Shown here: in pieces, positions 32,389 through 40,643 of the stretch
Position numbering within the stretch: position 1 is the stretch's first letter
Layout of the letters: every line of letters starts with the position of its first letter
Assembly: GCA_005772855.1 (NCBI GenBank)
Contig: SXIK01000201.1
Coordinates: forward strand, 1 to 42,591
From: Planctomycetia bacterium
GTDB taxonomy: Bacteria > Planctomycetota > UBA8108 > SXIK01
Reading direction: 5' to 3'
Length of the DNA: 42,591 nucleotides
Notes under the pieces: generated by a model
Seen by the model: only the letters and a program-made list of their open reading frames with translations
Told to the model about the DNA's origin: nothing
Databases searched by the model: none
Translations under genes and position numbers: made by a program

Positions 32389-33981
32389 TCATCTCTGGGC
32401 CCACTGGGCCATGACCGCTTCGGCGAACTTCACGTCGATGCCTCGAGGGTCTTGCTGAAACCAGACCAGTTCCCCCCTGCGGTTGAGGACGATGAAAGTT
32501 GCACTGCCGATGTTGGCCAGGTGCCTCCGGAAGATCGTCTTGTTTTGCTCGTCGGGGTCGAAACCGGCAGCACTCTCATACCGCACCCTGGCAAGCTCCT
32601 CCTTGAGCTCATCCTGAAGCTGGGCGATGTTCTGGCCAGGCTTTCGAAAGTGAACGGAAACGAGCTCCATGTTCTGCTGACGCGCCGTCCACTGGCTCAA
32701 GGGGCCAATGAACACCGCCGAGCGCTCGTCGCCGATTCCCCTCAAGACAAGGCCAACAACCTTGCCGCGAGCCTCCGCGAGGCGAACCGTCTTCGGGGTC
32801 ACCCACGTGTTCCCGAGATCCAGGTCAACGGGCGGGGGAAGCCCCACAAGCTCCTCAAGCACTCGGAGAATCGTCGCGGAGCGATCCTGATAGATCTTGA
32901 CCTCGGGCTTCAAGTCCTTGCCAGCTGCCTTGAGGCGCTCCGCCTTCTTGTCGATCGTCGCAATGTGCGCACGGAAAGTTGTCTTTGCGCCTTCAAAGTC
33001 TCCCAGGGCAAAGAGAGTGTAGCCGTGGCGAAAGCCATTGAAGTCGAGGAAACGCTCCAGGGTCTCGCGCAGGGAGTCCTTGATGTCCTTGGCGGCGAGT
33101 TTCTGTGGGTAGACGGTGTTCACACGTTTCACACACTCGAGCATTCCATCCAGGTCCCCCTTGGAGTGAACAAGCTTCCAGAACATCTCATTGAGGAACG
33201 GATACTGCTCGCTCTCGTGGAACTTCTCGAGGCCCTGCCTCACAACCTTGAGCCCCTCTTCGTATTCCTCCAAATCGAGGAGCGCTCTGGCGAGCGCCGT
33301 GGTGATGCTGGCGGCCTCCTTGTCCGTGGGGTAAAGCGTCAGAAATTGCCCGTAAGCCTTGCGCGCCTCCACCAGGCGCTCTGCCTCGGCCGCCGATTGC
33401 CCAAGAACCTGCAATGCCCTGGGGCGCATGGGGTGCTCTGGCGGCAGCTTGTCGAAGGCCGTGCGTGCGAGGTTGTTGATCTCGGCCATGTACTTTCCCA
33501 TTCGCTCCTTGAGGGTATCGACATAGCCTGGTTTGTCCCGAAGTTGGTGTACGTACTCATTGCGCTTTCGCGCGCTCATGAGATAGAGCAGCTTCGCAGC
33601 GATGTAGCTTACCTCTGCCGCCTTTGCGTGGTTTTCGCACTCGGCAAGGTACAGGCTACAAGCGTTGATGGTCTTTTCGGTCTCGAGAGCCAGGCTGTCT
33701 GCAGCCGCTCCTGTGAGACTACCGAGGTCTCCGGGCAAGGAGTCAAAAAACTTCCTGACACGAGCTTCGAGCTCGTCGCATTTCGGGGAGGCGGGAGCTC
33801 TTGATGATGTCTCTACCTTTTCTTGCCCCTGGGCCTCGGCCACGGAGATCTGGAGAGCCCTGTTCTGCCAGGGCAAGTTGTCCCATACGTGTGCAAGAGG
33901 GGACCAGAGCCAGACACTTGAAAGGGCGGCGGAGCCGAGCAAGGCCGCAGCCCATGCTGAAGCGCGAGGACGGAAAATCAT
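32389..33981 (-). CDS. TPR protein with thioredoxin-like C-terminal domain lacking Cys pair
   Basis: A 530-residue exported protein. The N-terminus (MIFRPRASAWAAALLGSAALSSVWLW) is a signal anchor. A helical TPR-like region follows from about 65 to 360 (RALQVLGQSAAEAERLVEARKAYGQF, LARALLDLEEYEEGLKVV). The last 140 residues have the outline of a TlpA/peroxiredoxin-like thioredoxin fold (RGKVVGLVLRG, ELVSVHF, ATFIVLNRRGELVWF). The CxxC active site is replaced by a segment without cysteine, so it cannot catalyse thiol exchange in the normal way. A start at 33981 follows an AAGGA site; the frame is open to 34059 without a signal. It is probably a periplasmic binding or scaffold protein. A tandem palindromic operator-like site lies 80-115 bases upstream. 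Confidence 0.78.
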   Translation of the reverse strand: MIFRPRASAWAAALLGSAALSSVWLWSPLAHVWDNLPWQNRALQISVAEAQGQEKVETSSRAPASPKCDELEARVRKFFDSLPGDLGSLTGAAADSLALETEKTINACSLYLAECENHAKAAEVSYIAAKLLYLMSARKRNEYVHQLRDKPGYVDTLKERMGKYMAEINNLARTAFDKLPPEHPMRPRALQVLGQSAAEAERLVEARKAYGQFLTLYPTDKEAASITTALARALLDLEEYEEGLKVVRQGLEKFHESEQYPFLNEMFWKLVHSKGDLDGMLECVKRVNTVYPQKLAAKDIKDSLRETLERFLDFNGFRHGYTLFALGDFEGAKTTFRAHIATIDKKAERLKAAGKDLKPEVKIYQDRSATILRVLEELVGLPPPVDLDLGNTWVTPKTVRLAEARGKVVGLVLRGIGDERSAVFIGPLSQWTARQQNMELVSVHFRKPGQNIAQLQDELKEELARVRYESAAGFDPDEQNKTIFRRHLANIGSATFIVLNRRGELVWFQQDPRGIDVKFAEAVMAQWAQR

Positions 33982-34058
33982 GGGAGGTTTCCTTGGACGA
34001 TCTTGGAATGGAGTTACAGACGGGGTAAAGATGACAGGGAGTGATGTACCTGCTTGCA

Positions 34059-34094
34059 ACGGTTCTCGTGAGAAATACGGTTCTCATGAAAATA
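34059..34094. promoter_or_regulatory. Tandem 18-bp palindromic operator candidate
   Basis: Two consecutive units, ACGGTTCTCGTGAGAAAT and ACGGTTCTCATGAAAATA, each contain a TTCTC-RT-GARAA palindrome. They also overlap to form TGAGAA-ATACGG-TTCTCA (34069-34086). The 18-bp step suits two repressor dimers bound side by side. The site lies upstream of the leftward TPR/thioredoxin-like gene, whose start codon is at 33981. Confidence 0.55.
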
Positions 34095-34151
34095 AGTAGG
34101 CAAGGACCATGCCACGGGGCCGTGGTGGTGGGGCGGAGCGTGGACTTCGAG

Positions 34152-34260
34152 CACCCATGATTGGCACATTCTGACCAGGGCCCACCCGCCCTCGGCGCCG
34201 GAGGCGCCCGGTAGGGGGGAGGTCCTCCTCCCTCGCGAGGAATGTGGCGGCGGGAGTATT
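34152..34260 (+). repeat. Dispersed hairpin repeat, copy D (internally deleted)
   Basis: It matches copies A and B at the 5' end (CATGATTGGCACATTCTGACC, AGGGCCCACC, TCGGCGCCGGAGGCGCCCGG). It then jumps, missing about 50 bases including the 19-nt hairpin, to the terminal hairpin AGGGGGGA-GGTCCTCC-TCCCTCGC at 34213-34236 (weaker pairing, one G-T and two mismatches). A GGGAGTATT at its end resembles the GGAGTATA of the full copies. It lies 95 bases before ybaB. Confidence 0.75.
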
Positions 34261-34354
34261 CCAGAGGCTTCGGCTTCCATTTGACTTCTCCTCGCTCCCC
34301 GTTTCTGATGGCCCTTGCGTGAGCGCTCGAAGCAATAGAAAGGACCGATGAAGC

Positions 34355-34702
34355 ATGAGTCAAGGGAATTTGGGGGACCTGCTCAAGAACGTCAGCCGGA
34401 TGCGGAAGGACCTCGACAAGGTGCAGGAAAGTCTCAAGGGACGCTATGTCGAGGCCAAGTCCGGGGGCGACTTGGTGCAGGTCACACTGAACTGGCGTCA
34501 GGATCTTGTGAAGATCTCGCTCGATCCCAAGCTCTTCAAAGCGGGTGAGGACGGCAAGCTCGATGTTGCCTTGATCGAGGACTTGATTGTGGCGGCCCTG
34601 TCCCAGGGCATGGAAAAGTCTCGCACCCTGATGCGTCAAGAAATGGAAAAAGTGACCGGCGATCTGGGAGTGGCCGGAATGCTTCCGGGCCTTCTCGGGT
34701 AG
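34355..34702 (+). CDS. ybaB: YbaB/EbfC family nucleoid-associated protein
   Basis: A small DNA-binding protein that coats the nucleoid, usually as a dimer. The 115 residues match the family: helix MSQGNLGDLLKNVSRMRKDLDKVQESL, then the central strand pair with SGGDLVQVTLNWRQDLVKISLDP, and the C-terminal helix LSQGMEKSRTLMRQEMEKVTGD. The C-terminal GVAGMLPGLLG is typical. GGA in AAAGGACC upstream is a weak ribosome site. recR follows after 46 bases, the common ybaB-recR pair. dnaX, which often precedes it, is absent here; repeat copy D and the operator-like site lie upstream instead. Confidence 0.92.
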   Translation: MSQGNLGDLLKNVSRMRKDLDKVQESLKGRYVEAKSGGDLVQVTLNWRQDLVKISLDPKLFKAGEDGKLDVALIEDLIVAALSQGMEKSRTLMRQEMEKVTGDLGVAGMLPGLLG

Positions 34703-34748
34703 CAGGGGAGAGTCTCCAAGGCGGCGCCCATTGCATGGGCCCGAGACC

Positions 34749-35435
34749 ATGACTGAACCTCATTCATCCCCCCTGAAAAAACGCTCCCTGCACTCGGTGG
34801 GTAGAGGAGGCGAGCCTCCGCAGACGCCCCCCGGCGTGTCACGGGTGTTGCAGGCGCTCGTTGAGGAGCTTGCGCGCCTGCCGGGCATTGGCAAGAAGAC
34901 AGCGGAGCGTCTCGCGTACCACTTGCTACGAGTTCCGAAGGAGGAGGCCCTCCGGCTGGCGCATGCCATCGGCGAGGTCAAGGAGAGCGTGCGCCATTGC
35001 AAGACCTGCTTCCACATCACCGAGGGCGAGGTGTGCTCGATTTGCCTTGATGCCGAGCGAGATTCGGGAGTCGTGTGCGTCGTGGAACAGTCGAAGGACG
35101 TCTACGCGATCGAGGCCACATCGTCCTACCACGGCCGCTACCACGTCCTTCTCGGGGCGCTGGCGCCGCTCGACGGAGTGGAGCCAGAGCACCTGACCAT
35201 CGAACCTCTGCTGGCCCGCATCCGCGTGGGAGGCATCCACGAGTTGATCATCGCCACCAATCCAAACTTCGAGGGCGACGGTACCGCGCTGCTCTTGCGA
35301 GAGAAGCTCAGAGGGGTTCCCGACGTGCGTGTCACCCGGATAGCGCGGGGAATTCCAAGCGGCAGCCACATCGAGCATGTTTCGCGTACGATCGTACAAG
35401 ATGCACTGGAGGGGCGCCGTGAGATGTCGGATTGA
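34749..35435 (+). CDS. recR: Recombination mediator RecR
   Basis: Works with RecF and RecO to load RecA at gaps during DNA repair. The helix-hairpin-helix LARLPGIGKKTAERLAYHLL (about 42-61), the four-Cys zinc site CKTCFHITEGEVCSIC, and a Toprim domain with VCVVEQSKDVYAIE and GDGTALLL are all present. The C-terminus with RIARGIPSGSHIEHV is diagnostic. The ATG at 34749 gives 228 residues. About 30 N-terminal residues (EPHSSPLKKRS...) go beyond standard RecR; a TTG at 34731 would add six more. The following membrane-protein frame overlaps the end of recR but its likely start is later. Confidence 0.93.
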   Translation: MTEPHSSPLKKRSLHSVGRGGEPPQTPPGVSRVLQALVEELARLPGIGKKTAERLAYHLLRVPKEEALRLAHAIGEVKESVRHCKTCFHITEGEVCSICLDAERDSGVVCVVEQSKDVYAIEATSSYHGRYHVLLGALAPLDGVEPEHLTIEPLLARIRVGGIHELIIATNPNFEGDGTALLLREKLRGVPDVRVTRIARGIPSGSHIEHVSRTIVQDALEGRREMSD

Positions 35436-35454
35436 TGGGGTTCGCCCGGGCTGG

Positions 35455-37464
35455 ATGTTCGCCCGGGCATGGCTCCTGTGGCTCGGAACTGCAGGGTCTT
35501 TTTCGATAACGACCGCGCAGGATGCGCCGGGTGATGGCTCTCCCACGGTCGAGGTGGTTGAAGTCTTCTTTGCCGAGGAAGCCGCACGGCTCCTGGGAAA
35601 ACAAGGCTCCTGGTTGCCGGTCTATGTCGAGTTGAAGGCCCGCACAAGCCAGACAGAGACGGTGGTCATCGAGGGTCTTGTGGGGTCCCGAAAGAAGGCC
35701 ACGTTCGTGACGAAGCAGCGCCTCGAGGTCTCGCCGGGAGCTGCCAAACGCTGCTGGGTGTACTTGCGCATCGGCCCCTCCGAGTTGACCCAGGAGGCGA
35801 GGGTGGAGATCCGTTCCGCCTCCGGTGGGGTGTTCCACCGCGTGGCACGGCCGGTGAGCACCGGTGGCCTCCATGGCACCCGCTTGTCGCTTCTCGTTGC
35901 CGGAGAATCGCTGGTCGATGTGATTCCATGGCCGGGTGAGCTCAAGGGATTCTCGAAGAATCTCGAGGAGCTGGAGGTACAGGCCGATGCCTGTCGCCCC
36001 TGGCAGCTTCCCGACAGTCTCCTTGGCTATCAGCTCTTCGATGTGGTCGTTCTGAGGGACCTCTCGTCGCAGGCACTGGAGGCAGCGCAAATCGAGGCCT
36101 TGCGCTCGTGGGTGTACCTGGGCGGTCAAGTGGTCTTCGCACCCAGGGGGCGTTCCGCAGCCGTTTTCAAGTCGCCGGTGGCGAGGGTGTTTCTTGGCGA
36201 TTCCCTCGTAGAGCCCGTGCCACTCCATGCCTTCGTTCCTGGCGCCCTCATCTCCACTTCAGATGACGCGAACCGCGGAAGCCACTCTGCCCGCCTTGAC
36301 GCCGGCACGGAGCTTGGGCTCTCGGAGACTCATTCGTACACGATTCTTGACCCGCTTTCAGGACGCGCACCGCGGGAGATCGCCGCGGCAAGTGCGGAGG
36401 CGGTTGCAGATGATGATTTTGGCAGCGCCCGGCGGCTTTACGCAGAGCGACCCTTCGGCCGGGGAAGAATCGGCCTCCTCACGTTCGACGATCAATCCCA
36501 TCGCGATCAGGCGTCGCAGAAGCTGCTACTGGCCCTCTGGGCGCAGATCATCACCTGGTCGCTCTCGGGCGAGAAGGCACAGTTCCTCGCACAGAGCTCG
36601 GCCGTGCAGATTCCGGCTGTCGTCAAGGCGCTCAAGGACCCGGCTCGAGAGGTCGGCGTCCGGGTGATGGTGGGGCTCCTGGGTGGCTACATCGTCCTTG
36701 CCGGGCCCGTTCTCTATCTTCTGCTCCGGCGACTCAACCGCCTTCCCGCCGTGATCTGGGCCCAGCCCATCCTCGTCCTCCTGTACGTGGGGGTCATCTT
36801 CACGACGGCTTACCTCACGAAGGGGATGCTCACGAAGACCCGGCTGGTAACCATCATTACCCAGCAGGCGGGCGACCCGATTGCGCTTCGCGAGAGCTTT
36901 CTTTCGATCTTTTCCTCCTCCGAGATGACCTACAGGATCAGTGCTCCCAGGGGGGCCGCCTACCTGCGGCCGATCTACGAGAACCTTGCCGAGGAACGGC
37001 CGACCCACATGCTTCGATCCACAGGAGGCGAGCTCACGCTGGAAGATCACGCGCTGGCCCACTGGCAGGAGGGAAGCTTCTCGAGCGCAGGAATAGTGGA
37101 GCTCGGCGGAACCGGGATCGAACTCGATCCCGTGGAAAGTGGAACGGAGGGGAAACCATGCGTGAAAGTGGTGAACCACCTCCCTTACGGGGTCCTGGAG
37201 GGCGTCTACTACCCCGGCGACAATTCGAGGAAAGGCTACGCCCTTCCGCCTGTTGCGCCGGGCGCGTCAGCCCGTCTCACCCTGGGGGATCCGCTATCCG
37301 AGAGCCCGCACGAGAAATCCATTGGGGCATTCCTTGACGCTACCACGGGACGTTCCAGCGGGATCCGCATTGTGGCACTCCTCGATCGTAGCGAGGAGGA
37401 CTTCAAGATCGACCAGCAGACGAGCGTCAAGAAGCGCCTCGACTACTACGTCCTCCTTCGCTAG
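35455..37464 (+). CDS. Exported membrane protein associated with ABC transporter
   Basis: I do not recognise a named family. The start chosen at 35455 begins with a signal peptide (MFARAWLLWLGTAGSFSITTAQ) and gives 669 residues; the frame also opens earlier inside recR. The large N-terminal half is beta-rich and would lie outside the membrane. It contains a DVVVLRDLSSQALEAAQIEALRSWVYLGGQVVF-like region typical of the class I glutamine amidotransferase-like fold of GldG-type proteins. Two close hydrophobic helices follow at about 405-425 and 433-453, then another outer domain. It ends 3 bases before an ABC ATPase gene and is probably part of the same complex, as with GldG-like proteins of gliding and secretion ABC systems. 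That role is inference. Confidence 0.75.
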   Translation: MFARAWLLWLGTAGSFSITTAQDAPGDGSPTVEVVEVFFAEEAARLLGKQGSWLPVYVELKARTSQTETVVIEGLVGSRKKATFVTKQRLEVSPGAAKRCWVYLRIGPSELTQEARVEIRSASGGVFHRVARPVSTGGLHGTRLSLLVAGESLVDVIPWPGELKGFSKNLEELEVQADACRPWQLPDSLLGYQLFDVVVLRDLSSQALEAAQIEALRSWVYLGGQVVFAPRGRSAAVFKSPVARVFLGDSLVEPVPLHAFVPGALISTSDDANRGSHSARLDAGTELGLSETHSYTILDPLSGRAPREIAAASAEAVADDDFGSARRLYAERPFGRGRIGLLTFDDQSHRDQASQKLLLALWAQIITWSLSGEKAQFLAQSSAVQIPAVVKALKDPAREVGVRVMVGLLGGYIVLAGPVLYLLLRRLNRLPAVIWAQPILVLLYVGVIFTTAYLTKGMLTKTRLVTIITQQAGDPIALRESFLSIFSSSEMTYRISAPRGAAYLRPIYENLAEERPTHMLRSTGGELTLEDHALAHWQEGSFSSAGIVELGGTGIELDPVESGTEGKPCVKVVNHLPYGVLEGVYYPGDNSRKGYALPPVAPGASARLTLGDPLSESPHEKSIGAFLDATTGRSSGIRIVALLDRSEEDFKIDQQTSVKKRLDYYVLLR

Positions 37465-37467
37465 CCC

Positions 37468-38493
37468 ATGGAAAACACCGCCAATGAGAGCGTCAGCGGG
37501 CCAGAAGCCGTGGCGACAGCTCCGGCCGTGGCAGCCGAGAAAAACTTTGCCGCCAGGCAGGACGTCATCGTCAGGGTGCAGGACCTCTCGATGCGGTATG
37601 GTAACTTCCAGGCAGTGCGTGGGCTCACTTTCGATGTTCCGCGAGGCGACATCTTTGGCTTCATTGGGCCCAACGGCGCCGGCAAGACCACGACGATCCG
37701 GATCCTGTCCACACTGCTTTCCCCGACGTCCGGCGAAGTGCACATCGACGGCCTCTGCGTCGTCAACGACACCGCAGCGGTCCGCAGAATCATCGGCTAC
37801 ATGCCCGATCGGTTTGGAGTCTACGAGGGGGTCACGGTCCTGGAGTACCTCGATTTCTTCGCCGGCGCTTACAGCCTCCCGCGCGGCCGCCGCAAGGCGA
37901 TCCTCAGGGACGTGCTCGACCTGACGGACATGGGCCACCTCGGCGAGCGCATGGTTTCTTCCCTGTCGCAGGGGATGAAACAACGGCTGTGTCTGGCGAA
38001 GACGCTTGTCCACGATCCCAGGGTGCTGATCCTCGACGAGCCTGCCTCGGCGCTGGATCCGCGAGCCCGCATCGAGTTGCGAGTTCTTCTCAAGGAGCTC
38101 AGCCGCATGGGCAAGACGATTCTGATCTCGAGCCACATCCTGACCGAGCTCTCGGACCTCTGCACGTCGGTCGCGATCATCGAGAAGGGGGAAATGGTCG
38201 AGTCCGGCAGCATGGAGCGGCTGAGGGACATGCGCCGGGAGTTTGAGCGCGTCAGGATCACGCTCCACGAGCCCCGAGAGGGTGTGGAGGCCCTCCTGGT
38301 GCAGATCCCCGAGGTCTCAGGGGTCACGGTCGAGGAAACACACGTCCACCTCGAGTACCGTGGCTCCCCGGCCGAGTTCCACAGGGTGCTGAAGGCTCTG
38401 GTCGATCACCAGGTGCCTGTCGTCGCGATCGAACGCGACTCCCGAAACCTCGAAAAACTATTTCTGAGACTGACAAGAGGCGATGTCCAGTAA
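37468..38493 (+). CDS. ABC transporter ATP-binding protein
   Basis: ATPase of an ABC-2 type exporter, cytoplasmic side. After a 35-residue N-terminal tail, the domain has Walker A GPNGAGKTT (about 67-75), the Q loop region YMPDRFGVYEG (about 111-121), signature SLSQGMKQR and Walker B VLILDEPASALD, followed by the H-loop in ISSHILTELSDLC. The C-terminal 80 residues form the extra domain seen in GldA/CcmA-like ATPases. The length of 341 residues is usual. Its last codons overlap the start of the permease (ATG at 38483), so the two are coupled. With the preceding exported protein it resembles the Gld-type cluster. Confidence 0.93.
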   Translation: MENTANESVSGPEAVATAPAVAAEKNFAARQDVIVRVQDLSMRYGNFQAVRGLTFDVPRGDIFGFIGPNGAGKTTTIRILSTLLSPTSGEVHIDGLCVVNDTAAVRRIIGYMPDRFGVYEGVTVLEYLDFFAGAYSLPRGRRKAILRDVLDLTDMGHLGERMVSSLSQGMKQRLCLAKTLVHDPRVLILDEPASALDPRARIELRVLLKELSRMGKTILISSHILTELSDLCTSVAIIEKGEMVESGSMERLRDMRREFERVRITLHEPREGVEALLVQIPEVSGVTVEETHVHLEYRGSPAEFHRVLKALVDHQVPVVAIERDSRNLEKLFLRLTRGDVQ

Positions 38494-40153
38494 CTCAAGG
38501 GCGATCGATTCCAACCGGCCCGGCTTCCTGACCCGGAGCTTCCCCACCTTCGCGCGTTGGTGTGGAAACATGGGCTGGCCCATCCTCCAGCGGCAGCTAC
38601 GGGCTGACTTCCGGAAGACTCGGTTTTTCATGAGCCAGTTTCTCTGCCTCTCCCTTCTTGGCGGCGCGCTGATCATCGTGATCACACATCAGGCGGCGGA
38701 GGAGAGCCGATCATCGACACAGATTGGGCAGGGACTCTTCGACATGTTCTTTCTCGTTGAGTACCTGATCATCCTCGTGATCTTTCCGGCTTTCAGCTCG
38801 ACGGCGTTCACCGAGGAGCGAGCAGGATTGACGATGGACTTGCTGCTGGTATCGACGCTCCGGCCGGTCGAGATCGTCTCGGGGAAGCTCCTGGCCTCGG
38901 CGGTCTACTGCCTCATCTACGTCGTGGCGACCCTGCCTCTCCTCTCGGTCTCCTTTCTCTTCGGAGGGGTGGAGCTGTCGGAGGTGCTAATGGCCTACGC
39001 CATCTTAATCGCCATGACACTCCTCGTGAGCATGCTTGGAGTCGCGGTTTCGAGCGGTTTTTCCTCGAGCGTACGGTCGACGATCGTGACCTATACCGTC
39101 GTGTTCGGCCTCCTGGCCCTCTCCGGGTACGTCTACACGCAGGTCGCTCCGGAGCAGTCAGCCGGGGCGCAACGTACTTTGATTGGGGGAATCGCGCGCT
39201 GGGAAGGGCTGGGTTACTCGCTTTCACCCGCACACCTGGGTTGGCTCCTGGTCGTCGTCTTCGTGTACCTGTTTCTCATCACCGCCAATCAGGTAAGACC
39301 TGCGTCGGACGACAGGTCGTCGCCGATGAGAGTCCTCACTTTGCTCTGCTTTTTCGGTTTCATCGGTGTCAGCCTCTGGCCTCGCCTCGGCTGGACGGGT
39401 GGCGCGATCGCGGCGATCACCACCTCCACCGAATGGTTTGACGATTTGATTCAACAGACGGCGATTTTCCTCCTCACCCTGGCGACCGTCTTCCCGACCG
39501 AGGAGGCCAACGTGTCACGGCGCAATCGAGCGCGGTTCGCACGCTGGACGGGAACGCGCTACATCCTGCGTCCCCTGGCGCCGGGCGCATTCTGGGGCGG
39601 GGTCTACACCGTGACGGTCGCGGTGACGGGATCGGCGCTTCTCCTGGCCGTCTGGCGGTCCTCTTTTGCTTCCTTCGCCGGGAGCGGACAGGACGCGCGA
39701 GTCACGCAGAGCCTGTTGAGCCTGCCTCTTTATGTCGCCGCATTCTCTGCGCTGGGCTTCTTTCTCGCAGCCTCGGACTTCACCCCCGTCTACTCCCGCC
39801 TGTCTGTGATCTTCTTGTTCGTGATCTCACTCCTGGTCCCCGTGATCCACATGCTCTCGAAGGCCCCGGAAACCGTATGGACGAACGCAAATGTCATCTG
39901 GCGCGGCTACTACCTCTCGCCGATCACTCTCTGGGCCTCGCTCGACTGGACGAACGATGACCGTTCGCAGTTCGTGCTCTTTGGCTGCGGCATCATTCAC
40001 GTGGGGCAGATCATTTTGGCAGCGATCACGCTCGTCTTCCTTGCAGGCGGCGTTTTGATGGCCACGCGGTCTGGTTATCCATTGATTCGTTTCGGACCCA
40101 TCAAGAGCTCGATCCAGCCTCTTCAATCTCGGCCAGCGCATCGCCCGAGTTGA
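38483..40153 (+). CDS. ABC-2 type transporter permease
   Basis: Membrane part of the ABC system, 556 residues. About twelve hydrophobic segments alternate with short loops. The first long soluble stretch (1-50) is followed by helices such as FLCLSLLGGALIIVI, LIILVIFPAFSSTAF, LASAVYCLIYVVATLPLLSV and LLVSMLGVAVSSGF. EERAGLTMDLLLVSTLRPVEIVSGK is the coupling-helix motif typical of ABC-2 permeases. What it exports is not visible in the sequence. Its 3' end overlaps the 3' end of the biotin carrier gene on the other strand by 53 bases. Confidence 0.88.
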   Translation: MSSNSRAIDSNRPGFLTRSFPTFARWCGNMGWPILQRQLRADFRKTRFFMSQFLCLSLLGGALIIVITHQAAEESRSSTQIGQGLFDMFFLVEYLIILVIFPAFSSTAFTEERAGLTMDLLLVSTLRPVEIVSGKLLASAVYCLIYVVATLPLLSVSFLFGGVELSEVLMAYAILIAMTLLVSMLGVAVSSGFSSSVRSTIVTYTVVFGLLALSGYVYTQVAPEQSAGAQRTLIGGIARWEGLGYSLSPAHLGWLLVVVFVYLFLITANQVRPASDDRSSPMRVLTLLCFFGFIGVSLWPRLGWTGGAIAAITTSTEWFDDLIQQTAIFLLTLATVFPTEEANVSRRNRARFARWTGTRYILRPLAPGAFWGGVYTVTVAVTGSALLLAVWRSSFASFAGSGQDARVTQSLLSLPLYVAAFSALGFFLAASDFTPVYSRLSVIFLFVISLLVPVIHMLSKAPETVWTNANVIWRGYYLSPITLWASLDWTNDDRSQFVLFGCGIIHVGQIILAAITLVFLAGGVLMATRSGYPLIRFGPIKSSIQPLQSRPAHRPS

Positions 40154-40643
40154 CGACTTGTCCTTCCTTGACGAGCAGGGCGGTTACGCGGCCCGAGATC
40201 TCCGCTCGCACCTCGTTCTCCATTTTCATGGCCTCGAGTGTGAGGATGGCCTCGCCGTCCTTCACAACATCCCCAACCTTGCACATCACCCGCCGGATGA
40301 TTCCGGGGAGTACGCTTCGCGCTGTAACTCTGTCCTTCGTCGTTTTCCCCGCACGAGAAGTGGCTCGCAAGCGGTCACGTTCCGTCTCGACTTGAACGGT
40401 GACGGGGCGTCCATTCGCAAGGAGCTTCAGCAAACCCGCTTTCGCTCCGGCTCTTGCGGGAAGCCGTTCCATCAAGGCCGAGATCGCTCCGCTCGTGGCG
40501 CGCACTTCACAGAAGAGCCCATTCAGGGGACCGGCATCGATGAGCACCTCAAGCCCGTCGACGAGAAGGACCGTCTTCCCATCTCGAAGGCCAACCGATT
40601 CAACCTCGAGGACCTTTTCCCCGATCGTCACCCGGCACTTCAT
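40101..40643 (-). CDS. Biotin carboxyl carrier protein of acyl-CoA carboxylase
   Basis: Carries the carboxylated biotin between the biotin carboxylase and the carboxyltransferase. The biotinyl domain sits at the C-terminus with the biotin lysine K140 in TLEAMKMENEV and the hinge GDALAEIEEAG. The N-terminal 100 residues (KCRVTIGEKVLEVES..., LVDGLEVLIDAG) are an extra domain seen in propionyl- or acyl-CoA carboxylase carriers. The ATG at 40643 overlaps the preceding carboxylase stop and has a strong AAGGAGG site. The protein has 180 residues. Its tail lies antisense inside the permease gene for 53 bases. Confidence 0.9.
   Translation of the reverse strand: MKCRVTIGEKVLEVESVGLRDGKTVLLVDGLEVLIDAGPLNGLFCEVRATSGAISALMERLPARAGAKAGLLKLLANGRPVTVQVETERDRLRATSRAGKTTKDRVTARSVLPGIIRRVMCKVGDVVKDGEAILTLEAMKMENEVRAEISGRVTALLVKEGQVVNSGDALAEIEEAGSSS

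Larger units (their letters stand above)
33982..34354. other. Divergent intergenic region with operator-like repeats and repeat copy D
   Basis: A 373-base region between the leftward TPR/thioredoxin-like gene and rightward ybaB. It carries a tandem palindrome (34059-34094) and a shortened dispersed repeat (34152-34260). No supported gene lies here; the long minus-strand open frame 33743-34750 crosses ybaB and has no family features. Confidence 0.5.

Noticed and set aside
32287-33804. Plus-strand open frame of 505 codons
   Set aside because: Antisense shadow of the TPR/thioredoxin-like gene, which has a signal peptide, ribosome site and family features.
33743-34750. Minus-strand open frame of 335 codons
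   Set aside because: It crosses ybaB, the repeat and the operator-like site; its composition is that of a chance frame in GC-rich DNA.
37294-38268. Minus-strand open frame of 324 codons
   Set aside because: Antisense to the ABC ATPase gene, which carries all Walker and signature motifs.
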